64,000 bases of DNA from an uncultured Alphaproteobacteria bacterium (GTDB lineage Bacteria > Pseudomonadota > Alphaproteobacteria > RF32 > CAG-239), in NCBI GenBank assembly GCA_934270475.1, contig CAKQPS010000003.1, positions 1 to 64,000 of the forward strand. The letters are read 5' to 3'. Positions 50,586 to 60,879 of this stretch are shown one piece after another. The notes under the pieces were generated by a model that was not told the DNA's origin, made no database searches, and was given only the letters and a program-made list of their open reading frames with translations. How positions within the stretch are numbered: the stretch's first letter is position 1; every line of letters starts with the position of its first letter. A program made the translations under genes and the position numbers.

Positions 50586-52745
50586 CTAAAACAGAGGTTC
50601 CACCTGAGGTTTTAAGTCAGAAAGCATTTTCAAATCTTGTTTTTCTTCCTCGCGGTTATCAATGCGTTTCAGTAATTCTGATTTCTCGGCGTCTGACATT
50701 TTAACCATAGTTCCAAAGCCGTTGTTTTTACGATAAGTAGTGCTTAAACCATCATCGCTGACTTCATAAGTTAATTGACCGTTTTCATCATATTCTTTAT
50801 ATGATTTTCCGTCCCAAATTCCGGCTTTGTAGTTTTTAACATATTTTACTTTGCCGTCAGGATAGTAGGCAGTGCGGGCGCCTTCCAATTTGTTACCGGC
50901 AAAGCGCATGCTGTAAACTTTGTTTCCTTGTTGGTCAAACGCCGCCGCTTCGCCGCTTATAACGCCGTTTTTATATGGAACTTGAGCCATAAGCTGTTCG
51001 TTGTCGTAATAAAGCCGCAAATATCCGTTCAGTTCGCCGTTTTTGTAGGTGGCATCGGTGATTTTTTTGCCGTTTGCGTCATATTCAATATAGCTGCCGT
51101 CGCGTTTGCCGTTTTTAACTTCGGTTACTTCATTAACAGCTTTGTTATCTTCAAAATATGTTTTAATCACGCCGTCTTGCACACCGTTTTTATAAGGAAT
51201 ATCCGCCATTTTAGCGCCGCTTTCATAAAATAGTTCAAGCGTGCCGTTCATATTGTCGGTTTTCGGTTTGCCGTTAGCGTCATATTGCAGCTGACTGCCC
51301 GAAAGTTCGCCGTTTTCTGTTTTCAGCACATATTTAACCGTGCCGTTTTCATAATAGCCGGTTTCAGTTCCGGCAAACTGACCGTTTTTAAACAACGCTT
51401 CAACCGCGGTGTTGCCGAATGCATCTTTCTTTTTAACAATTCCGTCAAGGGTGTTGTCGGTAAAGTTCAGCTCTTCATTAACGGTTTTGCCATCGGCTTT
51501 ATAGGTTATAACTTTGCCCGAAATTTTACCGTTAGTCATATACGTTTGTGCGGCTTTTGTGCCGTTTTTGTTATATGATATAACTTCACCGTTCAATTCT
51601 CCGTTTAAATAATTGGCGGTGCGCGCTATATTTCCGTTGTCAAAATATTCAACAGACTTGCCGTTCATCACGCCGTCTTTATACATGATGTCATACATCA
51701 TTTTACCGTTCTGATAAAATCCGACATCGTGCCCGTTCAGCTTGTTATCGGCAAAATCGGCAACGGATTTCTTTTTGCCGTTTTCATAATACATTTTTGC
51801 CTGACCTTCTATAACACCGTCAACATACGGCAGTTCCGAATAAAGATTGCCGTTTCTGAAATAAGTTTTCATCAAACCGTTTGGCTGGTCATTGCTGAAA
51901 TTGATTTCATTTTGCAATTTGCCGTTATCAAAATATTTTTTATAAATGCCGTTGCGCATATTGTCGGCAAAGGTCAAATATTCTTCCAGCTGTTTGTTGG
52001 GATAATAAGTTTTGGTTACGCCCTGCAGCACGCCGGCAGTATAGTTTGCTTCGGCATAAAGAACGCCGTTGTCGAAATAGGTTTTCTGCACTCCGTCATA
52101 CAAATTGTTGACAAAGTTGTTCAGTTCTTTTAGTTCGCCGTTTTCATAATAAACCTGTTCGGTTCCTTCTACAGAACCGTTGGTATACGGAGTTTCCGAA
52201 GAAATTTTGCCGTTTTCAAAATATTGAATGAGTTTGCCGTCGATTTTGCCGTTTTCATTCATATTCAGCACATATTTAACTTTGCCGCTTGGGTAATAGC
52301 CTGTTTCGGTGCCGAATTGCTCGTTATTTCTAAATTCGGCGGTAGATTCCAATTTGCCGTTTTTATCATAGGCTTTAACCGGTCCGTTCAGCTGTCCGTT
52401 GCGGTAAGTGTAAATTTTTTCCAAACCGCCGTCTTTATAATAGGTTTTGGTTTCGCCATCTTGATTTCCGGCAACGTAATTAGATTCCGACTTAACATTT
52501 CCGTTGGCATAATAAGAGGTCAGCACGCCGTCGATTTTGTTGTTTTTATACGGAGTTTCGGTTTTAATATTGCCGTTTTGATAATAATCTTTCTGCACGC
52601 CGTTTTCATGTTTTGTCTCCAAAGAATCTACATAGCCGTCTTCATCATATAATGATGTTTTTAAGCTCGGCATCAAATTAAATTTTACGGCAACCAGCAG
52701 CATAACGCCTAAGGCAACCAATGCAATCAATCCGGTATTTTTCAT
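50586..52745 (-). CDS. Large MORN-type (YwqK-like) repeat protein
   Basis: 719 residues: one N-terminal membrane anchor (about 5-22, no lipobox), then about 28 repeats of roughly 23 residues with the pattern G-x-x-x-x-Y-Y-x-N-G-K-x-x-x-x-x-x-Y, for example TYYKDGGLEKIYTYRNGQLN and KMYYENGKKKSVADFADNKL. These MORN_2/YwqK repeats form an elongated beta-hairpin ribbon used for binding or scaffolding at membranes. The repeats fill almost the whole protein up to a 45-residue charged tail. GGAGG precedes the ATG. It is probably exposed in the periplasm. Partner unknown. Confidence 0.8.
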   Translation of the reverse strand: MKNTGLIALVALGVMLLVAVKFNLMPSLKTSLYDEDGYVDSLETKHENGVQKDYYQNGNIKTETPYKNNKIDGVLTSYYANGNVKSESNYVAGNQDGETKTYYKDGGLEKIYTYRNGQLNGPVKAYDKNGKLESTAEFRNNEQFGTETGYYPSGKVKYVLNMNENGKIDGKLIQYFENGKISSETPYTNGSVEGTEQVYYENGELKELNNFVNNLYDGVQKTYFDNGVLYAEANYTAGVLQGVTKTYYPNKQLEEYLTFADNMRNGIYKKYFDNGKLQNEINFSNDQPNGLMKTYFRNGNLYSELPYVDGVIEGQAKMYYENGKKKSVADFADNKLNGHDVGFYQNGKMMYDIMYKDGVMNGKSVEYFDNGNIARTANYLNGELNGEVISYNKNGTKAAQTYMTNGKISGKVITYKADGKTVNEELNFTDNTLDGIVKKKDAFGNTAVEALFKNGQFAGTETGYYENGTVKYVLKTENGELSGSQLQYDANGKPKTDNMNGTLELFYESGAKMADIPYKNGVQDGVIKTYFEDNKAVNEVTEVKNGKRDGSYIEYDANGKKITDATYKNGELNGYLRLYYDNEQLMAQVPYKNGVISGEAAAFDQQGNKVYSMRFAGNKLEGARTAYYPDGKVKYVKNYKAGIWDGKSYKEYDENGQLTYEVSDDGLSTTYRKNNGFGTMVKMSDAEKSELLKRIDNREEEKQDLKMLSDLKPQVEPLF

Positions 52746-52840
52746 ATTTCCTCCGTTTGCTGAAATCTTTTAATAATTATATTCATTCATAACACTAAGA
52801 TTTGTTATCTTCAAGTTTAATTACTTTCATCAACAAAAAA

Positions 52841-54208
52841 CTATGCGTATTGAGTCTGTTTGTTTTGCAGCAGTTTAATAACGGACGGACGCAGGTTTTG
52901 CTGTTGATAATCGGCAATATAGTTTAAGTTTTCGTTTTCTTGCTCACTTAAAGCAGTGTTAATTCCATAGTTTTGATAATAATTTAGGCTGTCTTGCTCC
53001 AAATTTTCAGCCGTGTCGTTTTTACCGTTTTGAGCATAATAAAGCGCTAGTTTATGCTGAGCATTGGCAATTTGCTGGGCATACAGAATGTCATCGCCTT
53101 CAACCACGGTTTGATAAGCGTACACAGCTTTATCATAATCTTTTTGCTGCCAGTAAATATCGCCGCAGCGGCTCCAAGCGTTTATGCTTTTCGGAGCCAA
53201 TTCCAGCGCAAGTTCAAAAGAATTTTGCGCCAGGTCCAAATTGTCGGCGCCAGCAATTGTGCCAAATAGACAAGCATAGGAAGACGCCTGCGCATAAGCG
53301 ATGTCTTTTACTAATTTATCTTTAGATTCGGCGCTGTCTATTTGTTGTTTAATTAAATTTTCCAAAAGGTTAAGACAATATGAGTTGTCGCCGTGCGCCC
53401 AGGCTAAAATCGCCTCTTCATCGCTTGGAAGCTCGTTCCGTGCCGGTAAATTATTAAATTTTCCGGTAGTGCAGAGGCTGATAAAATCTCTGACCGCGCT
53501 TATTGTTTGCAAAATTTCTTCTTTTTCGGTTTCGCCGTGATTGCGGTAATATACGGCTTGGGCAATTTTTTCCGGTGAAACTTCGCGGCTCAGCATATTT
53601 ATAATTAAGCTTATAAGCTCGTTCATCGATTCTTTTTGCTGTTCATAATTCAAGGCGGTGTCGTCAGCCAGCTGTTCATGCTGCGGCAAATCATTTTTTT
53701 GCCAATCTAACGGTTTGAAAGAATTTTTTTCCGCCTGTTCTTTTAATTTGGCTTTCAGCTGCAATATATCGTCGGTAACAGCGGAAGATTGCACCAAAAC
53801 CCTAGAAATTTCTTTTTCTTTTTCCAGCTTGTCTCTTTCGCTCAAAGCCTGAAAATCAGCATCTATGGTCAGCCGCGGCTTTTCATTTTCCATAAGTCCT
53901 TCTGCTTCGTCAGCCAAGACGGAATGTAGGTTTTCGGCTGGTTGATTGTCTTGCGTATAAAAAAGTCCGGCATCGTCAGATTCCCCGTCGGCAATACGGA
54001 AAGTATCAATAACGGATTTAATGTAAATCAGCAGAATTATTGTTAGAAAGCCGACAAAAGCCCCCATAATATAAACGCCGTTGGGACCAAACTCATAAAT
54101 TACGGCATTGTGCAGTTTTTCAATTTTAGCCGCCGCTAAGGCAATAAAATCAGCCAAATCGGAATTTCCGGTTAAAGAAGCATCAGAAAAGGGATTTTGC
54201 TCTACCAT
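52841..54208 (-). CDS. Membrane-anchored TPR protein
   Basis: 455 residues: one membrane segment (about 46-66, GAFVGFLTIILLIYIKSV), a helical, charged cytoplasmic linker (about 70-200), and a C-terminal TPR region (about 290-430) including SINAWSRCGDIYWQQKDYDKA. It ends with polar sequence. The role is probably protein-protein scaffolding. AAGGA precedes the ATG. A second TPR membrane protein lies just upstream on the same strand. Confidence 0.7.
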   Translation of the reverse strand: MVEQNPFSDASLTGNSDLADFIALAAAKIEKLHNAVIYEFGPNGVYIMGAFVGFLTIILLIYIKSVIDTFRIADGESDDAGLFYTQDNQPAENLHSVLADEAEGLMENEKPRLTIDADFQALSERDKLEKEKEISRVLVQSSAVTDDILQLKAKLKEQAEKNSFKPLDWQKNDLPQHEQLADDTALNYEQQKESMNELISLIINMLSREVSPEKIAQAVYYRNHGETEKEEILQTISAVRDFISLCTTGKFNNLPARNELPSDEEAILAWAHGDNSYCLNLLENLIKQQIDSAESKDKLVKDIAYAQASSYACLFGTIAGADNLDLAQNSFELALELAPKSINAWSRCGDIYWQQKDYDKAVYAYQTVVEGDDILYAQQIANAQHKLALYYAQNGKNDTAENLEQDSLNYYQNYGINTALSEQENENLNYIADYQQQNLRPSVIKLLQNKQTQYA

Positions 54209-54306
54209 TGTTTAATATCCTTTTTTAACGGCTGAATGTATACAGATAAATAAACTGTCAACCTAACGCTTTCACTCTACACAATGCGGTAGGTAAAGTA
54301 AAGAAT

Positions 54307-55782
54307 TTATTTGTGATTTTCCGCGTTTTTAATAAGTTCTATCAAATTGTTGTCTTCAGTTTTAAGGGCATATTCCAATGCTATTTTTTGGCTTTCGGCG
54401 GCGGCGTTGAAGTCTCCGGATAAATTTTCTACCAAAGCGAGGTTTGTATAATCGGCGGCAAGCCCGCTGCAGCGGTTATGATTCTGCTCCAAATGCAAAG
54501 ACTGCTGCAGCAGCGCCTTGGCGCGTGACAAATCGTGTTTTTGCAAATATATCAATCCCAGCAGGCTATAGGCGTTTGCTGTATGAAAATTTAAACTGTG
54601 CAACTCGCTTTCATCTAAAATCTGCCGTAAAATTTTTTCCGCTTTGTCATATTGTTCTTGCTTGCACAAAGCTTGAGCCTGTAAATAAAGTGATTCGGCA
54701 TAGGCAGAAAAATTTTGCTGCTTTTGGTAAATTTGGGCGGCTTTCTGCGCTTCTGCGGCAGCTTTTTGCGGAAATTCCAAGCTTAGCAAAAAATGTCCGA
54801 TGAGCTGCCGGCTAAAAGCAATACCGCGGTTATTTTGGGCTTGTTTATGCAATTTTAATGCGGTTTTAGCGGTTTTTAAGGCGTTTTCCACATCTTTGCG
54901 GGCAAGCTTTAAAAGTGCAATTTGGTTAAAAATATCAGCCTTCAGCAATTTGTCTTGATGAATAGCCAAGGCTTTTGTAAATTTGTCTTCAGCTTCTTCA
55001 AAACGATTTTCAAACAGCATGAGCATTCCTAAAAGAGCGGTGGTTTGAGCCTGAAAGAGCGGAAGTTTGGCTTCTTGAAAAATCTTTAAGGCAGATTCCA
55101 ACATGGTTTGAGCAATATCATTAACGCAGCTTATGCGGTAAATTTCGGCAAGCAGCAGATAAGTTTTTGCTTCTTCAAAAATATAGCGCTTTTTTTTGAA
55201 TATTTTTAAGGCTGCCGAGGCATGTTCCGAGGCAGAAAGCATATCGCCCTCTTGTAAATAGGTAATGGCGTAAATATATGATTTTTCGGCTTGCAGCGCC
55301 AACGATAAATGCTGTTTTTTTAATTGTTTCAGCCAAAAAGTCAGGCTTTGGTCGGCAAATAAAATATGCGCAATACCGGCGGCGGCAATTTTATAGGGAG
55401 CTTTCAGTTTTTTACGGCAGCGGTATAGCTTTTGATAAACGGGAGGTAGTTCATCGCTGTGAGCGCTTAATAATAAAGCCAGTGGTTTGTCTTTGGTTGA
55501 AAAATAGGCGGCGGCTTTTGCGGTGCGTCCGCCGACTAAATCGGCAAGAGCGGCGTGTGATTTTTGGGAAAAACGCCAAAACAAGCGGTTAATCGCCGAA
55601 TTTATGAGATAGGTTGAAAAATAGCGTCGCCCCAGCATCAGCTGCTGCCGCCGCAAAACATTCAGCAGCGCCAGTTTTTTTAAATGGCGCAGACGCAGGC
55701 AAACAACAATGCTGCCAAACAATAGGGCTATGCATAACAACAATGCGGCAAAAACGCCTAAAACAAAATATTTTTCCAACAT
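54307..55782 (-). CDS. Membrane-anchored TPR protein
   Basis: 491 residues: one N-terminal membrane segment (about 7-27), a basic juxtamembrane region, and about eight tetratricopeptide repeats from residue 170 to the end (for example LFENRFEEAEDKFTKALAIH and ALCKQEQYDKAEKILRQIL). No enzymatic domain is seen. The size and layout recall scaffold proteins of envelope or regulatory complexes. The ribosome site is weak. It is divergent from the Lon-like protease gene. Confidence 0.7.
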   Translation of the reverse strand: MLEKYFVLGVFAALLLCIALLFGSIVVCLRLRHLKKLALLNVLRRQQLMLGRRYFSTYLINSAINRLFWRFSQKSHAALADLVGGRTAKAAAYFSTKDKPLALLLSAHSDELPPVYQKLYRCRKKLKAPYKIAAAGIAHILFADQSLTFWLKQLKKQHLSLALQAEKSYIYAITYLQEGDMLSASEHASAALKIFKKKRYIFEEAKTYLLLAEIYRISCVNDIAQTMLESALKIFQEAKLPLFQAQTTALLGMLMLFENRFEEAEDKFTKALAIHQDKLLKADIFNQIALLKLARKDVENALKTAKTALKLHKQAQNNRGIAFSRQLIGHFLLSLEFPQKAAAEAQKAAQIYQKQQNFSAYAESLYLQAQALCKQEQYDKAEKILRQILDESELHSLNFHTANAYSLLGLIYLQKHDLSRAKALLQQSLHLEQNHNRCSGLAADYTNLALVENLSGDFNAAAESQKIALEYALKTEDNNLIELIKNAENHK

Positions 55783-55848
55783 TTACTCTCTATTAGCAAT
55801 TTTAAGGTTAATATCCCTATAACATTAAATCATAAAGGAAAATTTAAA

Positions 55849-58284
55849 ATGGCTATTACAAAATTAACTTCCGATAAACTTTACCGTAAATGCGACCCTT
55901 CAAAGTTTGATTTTAATTCTACTGCCGATTTAGAAGAGCGTTTGTCCGCTTTGGGACAGGATAGGGCAATTCACGCGGTGGAGCTGGGTATTCATATCAA
56001 ATCCCGCGGTTATAATCTGTTTTGCTTGGGACCTGAGGGAACTGGTAAAACCAGTTTGGTAAAGCGTATTTTGGAAAAAGAAGCCAAAAACCGCAAAACT
56101 CCTGATGATTGGGCGTATGTTTATAATTTTGAAGAGCCGTATAAGCCGATAGCTATGAGTTTTCCGGCAGGACAGGCAACAGAGTTTGCCAAAGACGTTG
56201 ACGAGCTTTTAGAAGAGCTGGCAGATTCGCTGCCTGAAATTATCGAGTCCGAAGAATATAAGGCGGCGCTTGGTATTATCCGTCAAAAATATAAGGCTAA
56301 AAAAGAAGAATATATAAATGTTCTGCAGAAAAAAGCTAAAGGCAAGCGCGTATCGCTGCTGCATATGCAAATGGGGCTGGTTGTGGCTCCAATGAAAGAC
56401 GGCGAAGTTTTGAGCCCTGATGCGTTTGAGCAGCTTCCAGAAGAAGAAAAGAAACTTGTTATGGACGACTTGAACGCCATGCAGGAAGAAATTGAAAACG
56501 CCACGCAGGATTTGCCGTGCTGGGAAGAAAAGCAAAAACGCGAGATTACGATTTTGCGTGAAAAATTTGTGCGTTCAGCTGTAAAAGATCCGATTGATGC
56601 CTTGCGCAAAAAATATAAAAGCCAGCAGCCGTCTAGATTTTTGAAGCAAATTCAAGACAATATCTTGGATAATATTGATGACTTTGTGCCGACCGACAGT
56701 GACAAGCAAGCGGCCGCAGCCGGTACCGAGGAAGATCCGCTGCAGCTGCTTTTAAGTAAAATGAAACAGCCGGAAGAAGATAAGTTTGCCAAATTTAAGG
56801 TTAACGTAATTGTTAAAAATGTTCCGGATTCCGGCGCTCCGATTATTACTGTCGACTATCCGACGCAGGGTAATTTGGTGGGCAAAGTTGAGCGCATTCA
56901 GCAATACGGCGCATTGCTTACAGACTTTACATTGATAAAAGCCGGTGCTTTGCACCAAGCTAACGGCGGCTTTTTGCTGCTTGATGCCCGCAAAGTTTTG
57001 GAACAGCCTTTTGCTTGGGATTCTTTGAAACGGGCAATTGCCTCAAAGCGCGTAAAGATTGAGGCTCCGTCGGAGGAAACCAGCTTTACAACCATATCTC
57101 TTGACCCAGAGCCGATTCCTTTGGATATAAAAGTTGTGCTGACCGGTGATTTTGAAATCTATGAGCTTTTGAGCGAAAGAGATCCTGATTTCCGCGACTT
57201 TTTCAAAGTTGAGGCGGATTTTGGTATGATTATGGATAGAAATGCCGAAAACGAGGTGGAATATGCCAAACTTATCGGCTCACTTTCTAAAAAGAAACAG
57301 CTGCGTTCGCTCAATCGGCAAGCAGTGGCAAGAGTTATTGAATATGCTTCACGCTTGGCTGATGACGCCGGCAAATTGACCGCACATATTTCTTCTATCG
57401 GCGACTTGCTGCGTGAGGCAGATTATTGGGCGAGAGTTTCCAACTCCAAACAAATTGGCAAAAACCATATTGATCAAGCTATAGAGGCGCAGATTTACCG
57501 TTCTGACCGCATTAAAAAAGCCATGCTCGAAGAAATTGACAAGGGCACGATTTTAATGGACGTCAAAGGCGAGCGTGTCGGACAAATCAATGGCTTGGTT
57601 GTTTATGATTTTTCTCGTTATTCGTTCGGCAAGCCGGCGCGTATTACCACGCAGGTGCGTATCGGTAAAGGCGATTTCATTGATATTGAACGTGAAATTT
57701 CTATGAGCGGACCAATTCACACCAAAGGCGTGTTGATTTTGAAATCGCTGATAGCCAACCGCTTTGCCAAACATTCCCCGCTTTCTTTGTCGGCATCAAT
57801 TGTGTTTGAACAGTCATACGGCGGAGTTGACGGCGACAGCGCTTCTTCTACCGAATATTACTGCCTGCTGTCGGCAATTGCTAACCTGCCGATAAAACAG
57901 AATATTGCCGTAACTGGCTCAATCAATCAGTTTGGCGAAATTCAGCCAATCGGCGGCGTAAACGAAAAAATTGAAGGTTTCTTTGATGTTTGCGTTCATA
58001 ATGGTTTAACCGGCAAGCAAGGTGTTATTATTCCGCGTACCAATGTCGACAATTTAATGCTGCGCTCCGATGTGGTGCAGGCGGTGGAAGACGGACGTTT
58101 CACCATTTATGCTATTGATACGGTTGACGACGGTATTGAAATCTTGACCGGCGTTAAGGCTGGAAAACCTGATAACAAAGGAAATTATCCAAAAGGAACA
58201 GTGAATTATTTAGTGGAAGAGAGCCTTCGTCAATACTATAAAGACTATGCTCACTATGCTAAAGAAACGCACGGTTGCTTATAA
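55849..58284 (+). CDS. Lon-like ATP-dependent protease (LonB/YcbZ type)
   Basis: An 811-residue AAA+ protease of family S16. Walker A GPEGTGKTSL (about 63-72) is followed by a long helical insert (about 130-300) typical of this Lon subgroup, then the AAA core and LID. The proteolytic domain has the catalytic Ser in GVDGDSASSTEY (about 663) and the catalytic Lys in GGVNEKIEG (about 706). It lacks the N-terminal substrate domain of classical Lon. AAAGGA lies 8 bp before the ATG. It may degrade misfolded or regulatory proteins alongside FtsH and ClpXP encoded nearby. Confidence 0.85.
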   Translation: MAITKLTSDKLYRKCDPSKFDFNSTADLEERLSALGQDRAIHAVELGIHIKSRGYNLFCLGPEGTGKTSLVKRILEKEAKNRKTPDDWAYVYNFEEPYKPIAMSFPAGQATEFAKDVDELLEELADSLPEIIESEEYKAALGIIRQKYKAKKEEYINVLQKKAKGKRVSLLHMQMGLVVAPMKDGEVLSPDAFEQLPEEEKKLVMDDLNAMQEEIENATQDLPCWEEKQKREITILREKFVRSAVKDPIDALRKKYKSQQPSRFLKQIQDNILDNIDDFVPTDSDKQAAAAGTEEDPLQLLLSKMKQPEEDKFAKFKVNVIVKNVPDSGAPIITVDYPTQGNLVGKVERIQQYGALLTDFTLIKAGALHQANGGFLLLDARKVLEQPFAWDSLKRAIASKRVKIEAPSEETSFTTISLDPEPIPLDIKVVLTGDFEIYELLSERDPDFRDFFKVEADFGMIMDRNAENEVEYAKLIGSLSKKKQLRSLNRQAVARVIEYASRLADDAGKLTAHISSIGDLLREADYWARVSNSKQIGKNHIDQAIEAQIYRSDRIKKAMLEEIDKGTILMDVKGERVGQINGLVVYDFSRYSFGKPARITTQVRIGKGDFIDIEREISMSGPIHTKGVLILKSLIANRFAKHSPLSLSASIVFEQSYGGVDGDSASSTEYYCLLSAIANLPIKQNIAVTGSINQFGEIQPIGGVNEKIEGFFDVCVHNGLTGKQGVIIPRTNVDNLMLRSDVVQAVEDGRFTIYAIDTVDDGIEILTGVKAGKPDNKGNYPKGTVNYLVEESLRQYYKDYAHYAKETHGCL

Positions 58285-58293
58285 GAAGACAAC

Positions 58294-58330
58294 AAAAAAC
58301 ACCGCTTATAAGAATAGGCGGTGTTTTTTT
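58294..58330. terminator. Bidirectional terminator
   Basis: AAAAAACACCGC / GCGGTGTTTTTT type stem between the converging Lon-like gene and the small hypothetical gene. Confidence 0.75.
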
Positions 58331-58336
58331 GTAAGG

Positions 58337-58732
58337 TTAAACGGAGATTTTTGCGGCTTTTTCTATCAGCTCTTTAGCATTCAGCATATTTTTATACTGA
58401 GCAGAGCCTAAAGAAATGTCAATCATTCCGTTGCGACCTACCCGCGTGAACTCATACTTGCTGAGAAATTCCTGCGGAGTAAGAATAAACGGGTCGACAA
58501 TCGGACCGTAAACAATGGTCTCATTAGAAACCAAAGGCTTGTTGTCAAAAATAAAGCTTGGACCGGTCCATAAAAAGCAAGATGAAACTTTACCTGTTGC
58601 TTTATTTTTCATGTAATAGACATTATCACGATTTTTGATAATGTTGCCTGCATACAGCAGATAAGCGTCCCAAAAAACTCTCTCCATAGTATAATAATTT
58701 AGGCGTAAATCCCATAATGTTACAGTTGCCAA
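58337..58732 (-). CDS. Small hypothetical protein
   Basis: A 131-residue reading frame with TTG start at 58732; an in-frame ATG at 58687 would give 116 residues, and neither has a clear ribosome site. No signal peptide. Aromatic-rich N-terminal half (FWDAYLLYAGN, CFLWTGPSFIFDN), and a C-terminal helix. No family recognised. Confidence 0.5.
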   Translation of the reverse strand: MATVTLWDLRLNYYTMERVFWDAYLLYAGNIIKNRDNVYYMKNKATGKVSSCFLWTGPSFIFDNKPLVSNETIVYGPIVDPFILTPQEFLSKYEFTRVGRNGMIDISLGSAQYKNMLNAKELIEKAAKISV

Positions 58733-58923
58733 AGCTGCCGCGGGATATGTATAATAATCTAAATGCGGTTATAGTATACTTATTTTTTTGTCAGAAAACA
58801 AGCGTATTTGTAAAAACAGGGCAAAAAAACTTGCAAAACGCCGAAAGAATGTTAATTATTTATAAAAAATTAAGCAATCATAAGCTTTAATAAACAAAAA
58901 AGAATTTTATAAAAGGATATGAT

Positions 58924-59538
58924 ATGAATAGTGTAATGCCCAGCGACGCTTTGGTGCCTATGGTGATAGAACAAACACCGAAAGGCGAGCGCTCGTTTGA
59001 TATTTTTTCTCGTTTGCTGAAAGAAAGAATTATTTTCTTAACCGGCGAAGTTAATGATGAAACTTCGGCTTTGGTTTGCGCGCAGCTTTTGTTTTTGGAA
59101 GCCGAAAATCCAAAGAAAGATATTTTCTTATACATTAACTCCCCTGGCGGCGTGGTGACTTCCGGTATGGCAATGTATGACACCATGCAGTATATTTCCT
59201 GCGATGTGGCGACAATCTGCATCGGTCAGGCTTGCTCTATGGGCTCTTTCTTGCTGGCAGGTGGCGCCAAAGGCAAACGCTATTCTCTGCCGAACTCGCA
59301 GATTATGATTCACCAGCCGTCGGGCGGCGCCAAAGGACAGGCGGCGGATATTGAAATTCAGGCTAAATTGATTTTGGATTTGCGCAAACGCCTGAATGCT
59401 ATTTATGCACAAAATACCGGTCAAAAAATCTCGGTTATTGAACGCGCTATGGACAGAGATAATTTTATGACGCCGCAGGAAGCGCTTGATTTTGGTTTGA
59501 TTGACCACATTATCACTAACCGTGAAGAAGTAAAGTAG
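58924..59538 (+). CDS. clpP: ATP-dependent Clp protease proteolytic subunit
   Basis: 204 residues, standard length. The catalytic Ser lies in GQACSMGSFLL (about 104), the His in IMIHQPSGG (about 129), and the Asp later. ClpP forms the tetradecameric chamber fed by ClpX or ClpA. AAAGGA lies 6 bp before the ATG. clpX follows after 7 bp. Confidence 0.96.
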   Translation: MNSVMPSDALVPMVIEQTPKGERSFDIFSRLLKERIIFLTGEVNDETSALVCAQLLFLEAENPKKDIFLYINSPGGVVTSGMAMYDTMQYISCDVATICIGQACSMGSFLLAGGAKGKRYSLPNSQIMIHQPSGGAKGQAADIEIQAKLILDLRKRLNAIYAQNTGQKISVIERAMDRDNFMTPQEALDFGLIDHIITNREEVK

Positions 59539-59545
59539 GTGGAAA

Positions 59546-60814
59546 ATGAGTGAAAATAACGAAGAAATTTTGCATTGTTCGTTTTGCGGCAAAAGCCAAA
59601 AAGAAGTGAAAAAGCTGGTTGCCGGACGCGGTGTTTATATTTGCAACGAATGCATCGAGGTTTGCCATTCCATTATGGAAGAAGATGCCGAGCTGGCGCC
59701 GGAAAATAAAATCGCCGCTGCTGATGAACCGTTAATGGACAGCCTGCCAACCCCGTCTAAAATTAAAGAATTTCTTGATGAATATGTGATTGGTCAGGAT
59801 TATGCTAAAAAAGTTTTATCAGTTGCAGTATACAATCACTATAAGCGCTTGAATAATCCTAAAAAAGATGAAGTTGATATTACTAAATCAAATGTGATTT
59901 TGATTGGTTCGACCGGTTGCGGCAAAACTTTGCTGGCGCAGACTTTGGCAAAGATTTTGAACGTGCCTTTTGCTATTGCCGACGCCACCACCCTGACCGA
60001 AGCCGGTTATGTGGGCGAAGATGTTGAAAACATTGTGCTGAAACTGGTGCAAAATGCTAATTACGATATTGAAAAGGCTCAGCGCGGTATCATTTATATT
60101 GATGAAATTGATAAAATATCCCGCAAAGGTGACGGACCGTCCATCACCCGCGATGTTTCGGGCGAGGGCGTTCAGCAGGCTTTGCTGAAAATTATTGAAG
60201 GCACGGTTGCCAATGTTCCGCCTCAAGGCGGACGCAAGCACCCGCAGCAGGAATTTTTGCATGTGGATACTAAAAACATTCTGTTTATCTGCGGCGGTGC
60301 GTTTGCCGGTTTGGAAAAAATTGTGGAAAAACATGGCACTGAAAGCGGTAATTCTATCGGCTTCGGCGCTAAAGTGGAAAAAGATGAAAAGACCGTCGGA
60401 CAAATTCTGAAAGACGTGCGTCCGGAAGATTTGATTAAATACGGACTCATTCCGGAATTTACGGGACGTGTGCCGGTTATCGCCACTTTAGACGATTTGA
60501 ACGAAGATGCTTTAATCCGTGTTTTGACCGAGCCGAAAAACGCATTGGTCAGCCAATACGCCTCATTGTTCGGCATGGACGATGTCAAATTGACAATCAC
60601 GCCTGAAGCTTTGCGCGCCATTGCTAAAAAAGCTATAGAACGTAAGACAGGTGCTCGCGGATTGCGTGCGATTATGGAAGAAATTTTGATGGAATGGATG
60701 TATGAACTGCCTGATAAAAAGGATATTTCTGAAATTGTGATAGATGAAAAAGTTATTACAGACGGTGAAAAGCCAAAACTGATTCATCAGTCCGCAGAAA
60801 AAAAATCTGCCTAA
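59546..60814 (+). CDS. clpX: ATP-dependent Clp protease ATP-binding subunit ClpX
   Basis: 422 residues, full length. The zinc-binding domain CSFCGK...CNEC spans about 9-38. Walker A GSTGCGKT is near 117 and Walker B IIYIDEIDKI near 181, with the IGF-type ClpP-docking loop region (SIGFGAKV). It unfolds tagged substrates such as ssrA-tagged proteins and, in alphaproteobacteria, CtrA. Co-transcribed with clpP. The lon gene that often follows is absent; a terminator and the FadL gene follow instead. Confidence 0.96.
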   Translation: MSENNEEILHCSFCGKSQKEVKKLVAGRGVYICNECIEVCHSIMEEDAELAPENKIAAADEPLMDSLPTPSKIKEFLDEYVIGQDYAKKVLSVAVYNHYKRLNNPKKDEVDITKSNVILIGSTGCGKTLLAQTLAKILNVPFAIADATTLTEAGYVGEDVENIVLKLVQNANYDIEKAQRGIIYIDEIDKISRKGDGPSITRDVSGEGVQQALLKIIEGTVANVPPQGGRKHPQQEFLHVDTKNILFICGGAFAGLEKIVEKHGTESGNSIGFGAKVEKDEKTVGQILKDVRPEDLIKYGLIPEFTGRVPVIATLDDLNEDALIRVLTEPKNALVSQYASLFGMDDVKLTITPEALRAIAKKAIERKTGARGLRAIMEEILMEWMYELPDKKDISEIVIDEKVITDGEKPKLIHQSAEKKSA

Positions 60815-60828
60815 GCAGCCTAAAATAA

Positions 60829-60863
60829 AAAAACTTCCGATAGAAAATATCGGAAGTTTTTTT
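60829..60863. terminator. Terminator of clpPX and of the FadL gene
   Basis: The perfect stem AAAACTTCCGATA / TATCGGAAGTTTT with loop GAAAA is followed by T residues, 14 bp past clpX and 17 bp from the converging gene's stop. Confidence 0.85.
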
Positions 60864-60879
60864 GTTGCTAAGTTAAAGC

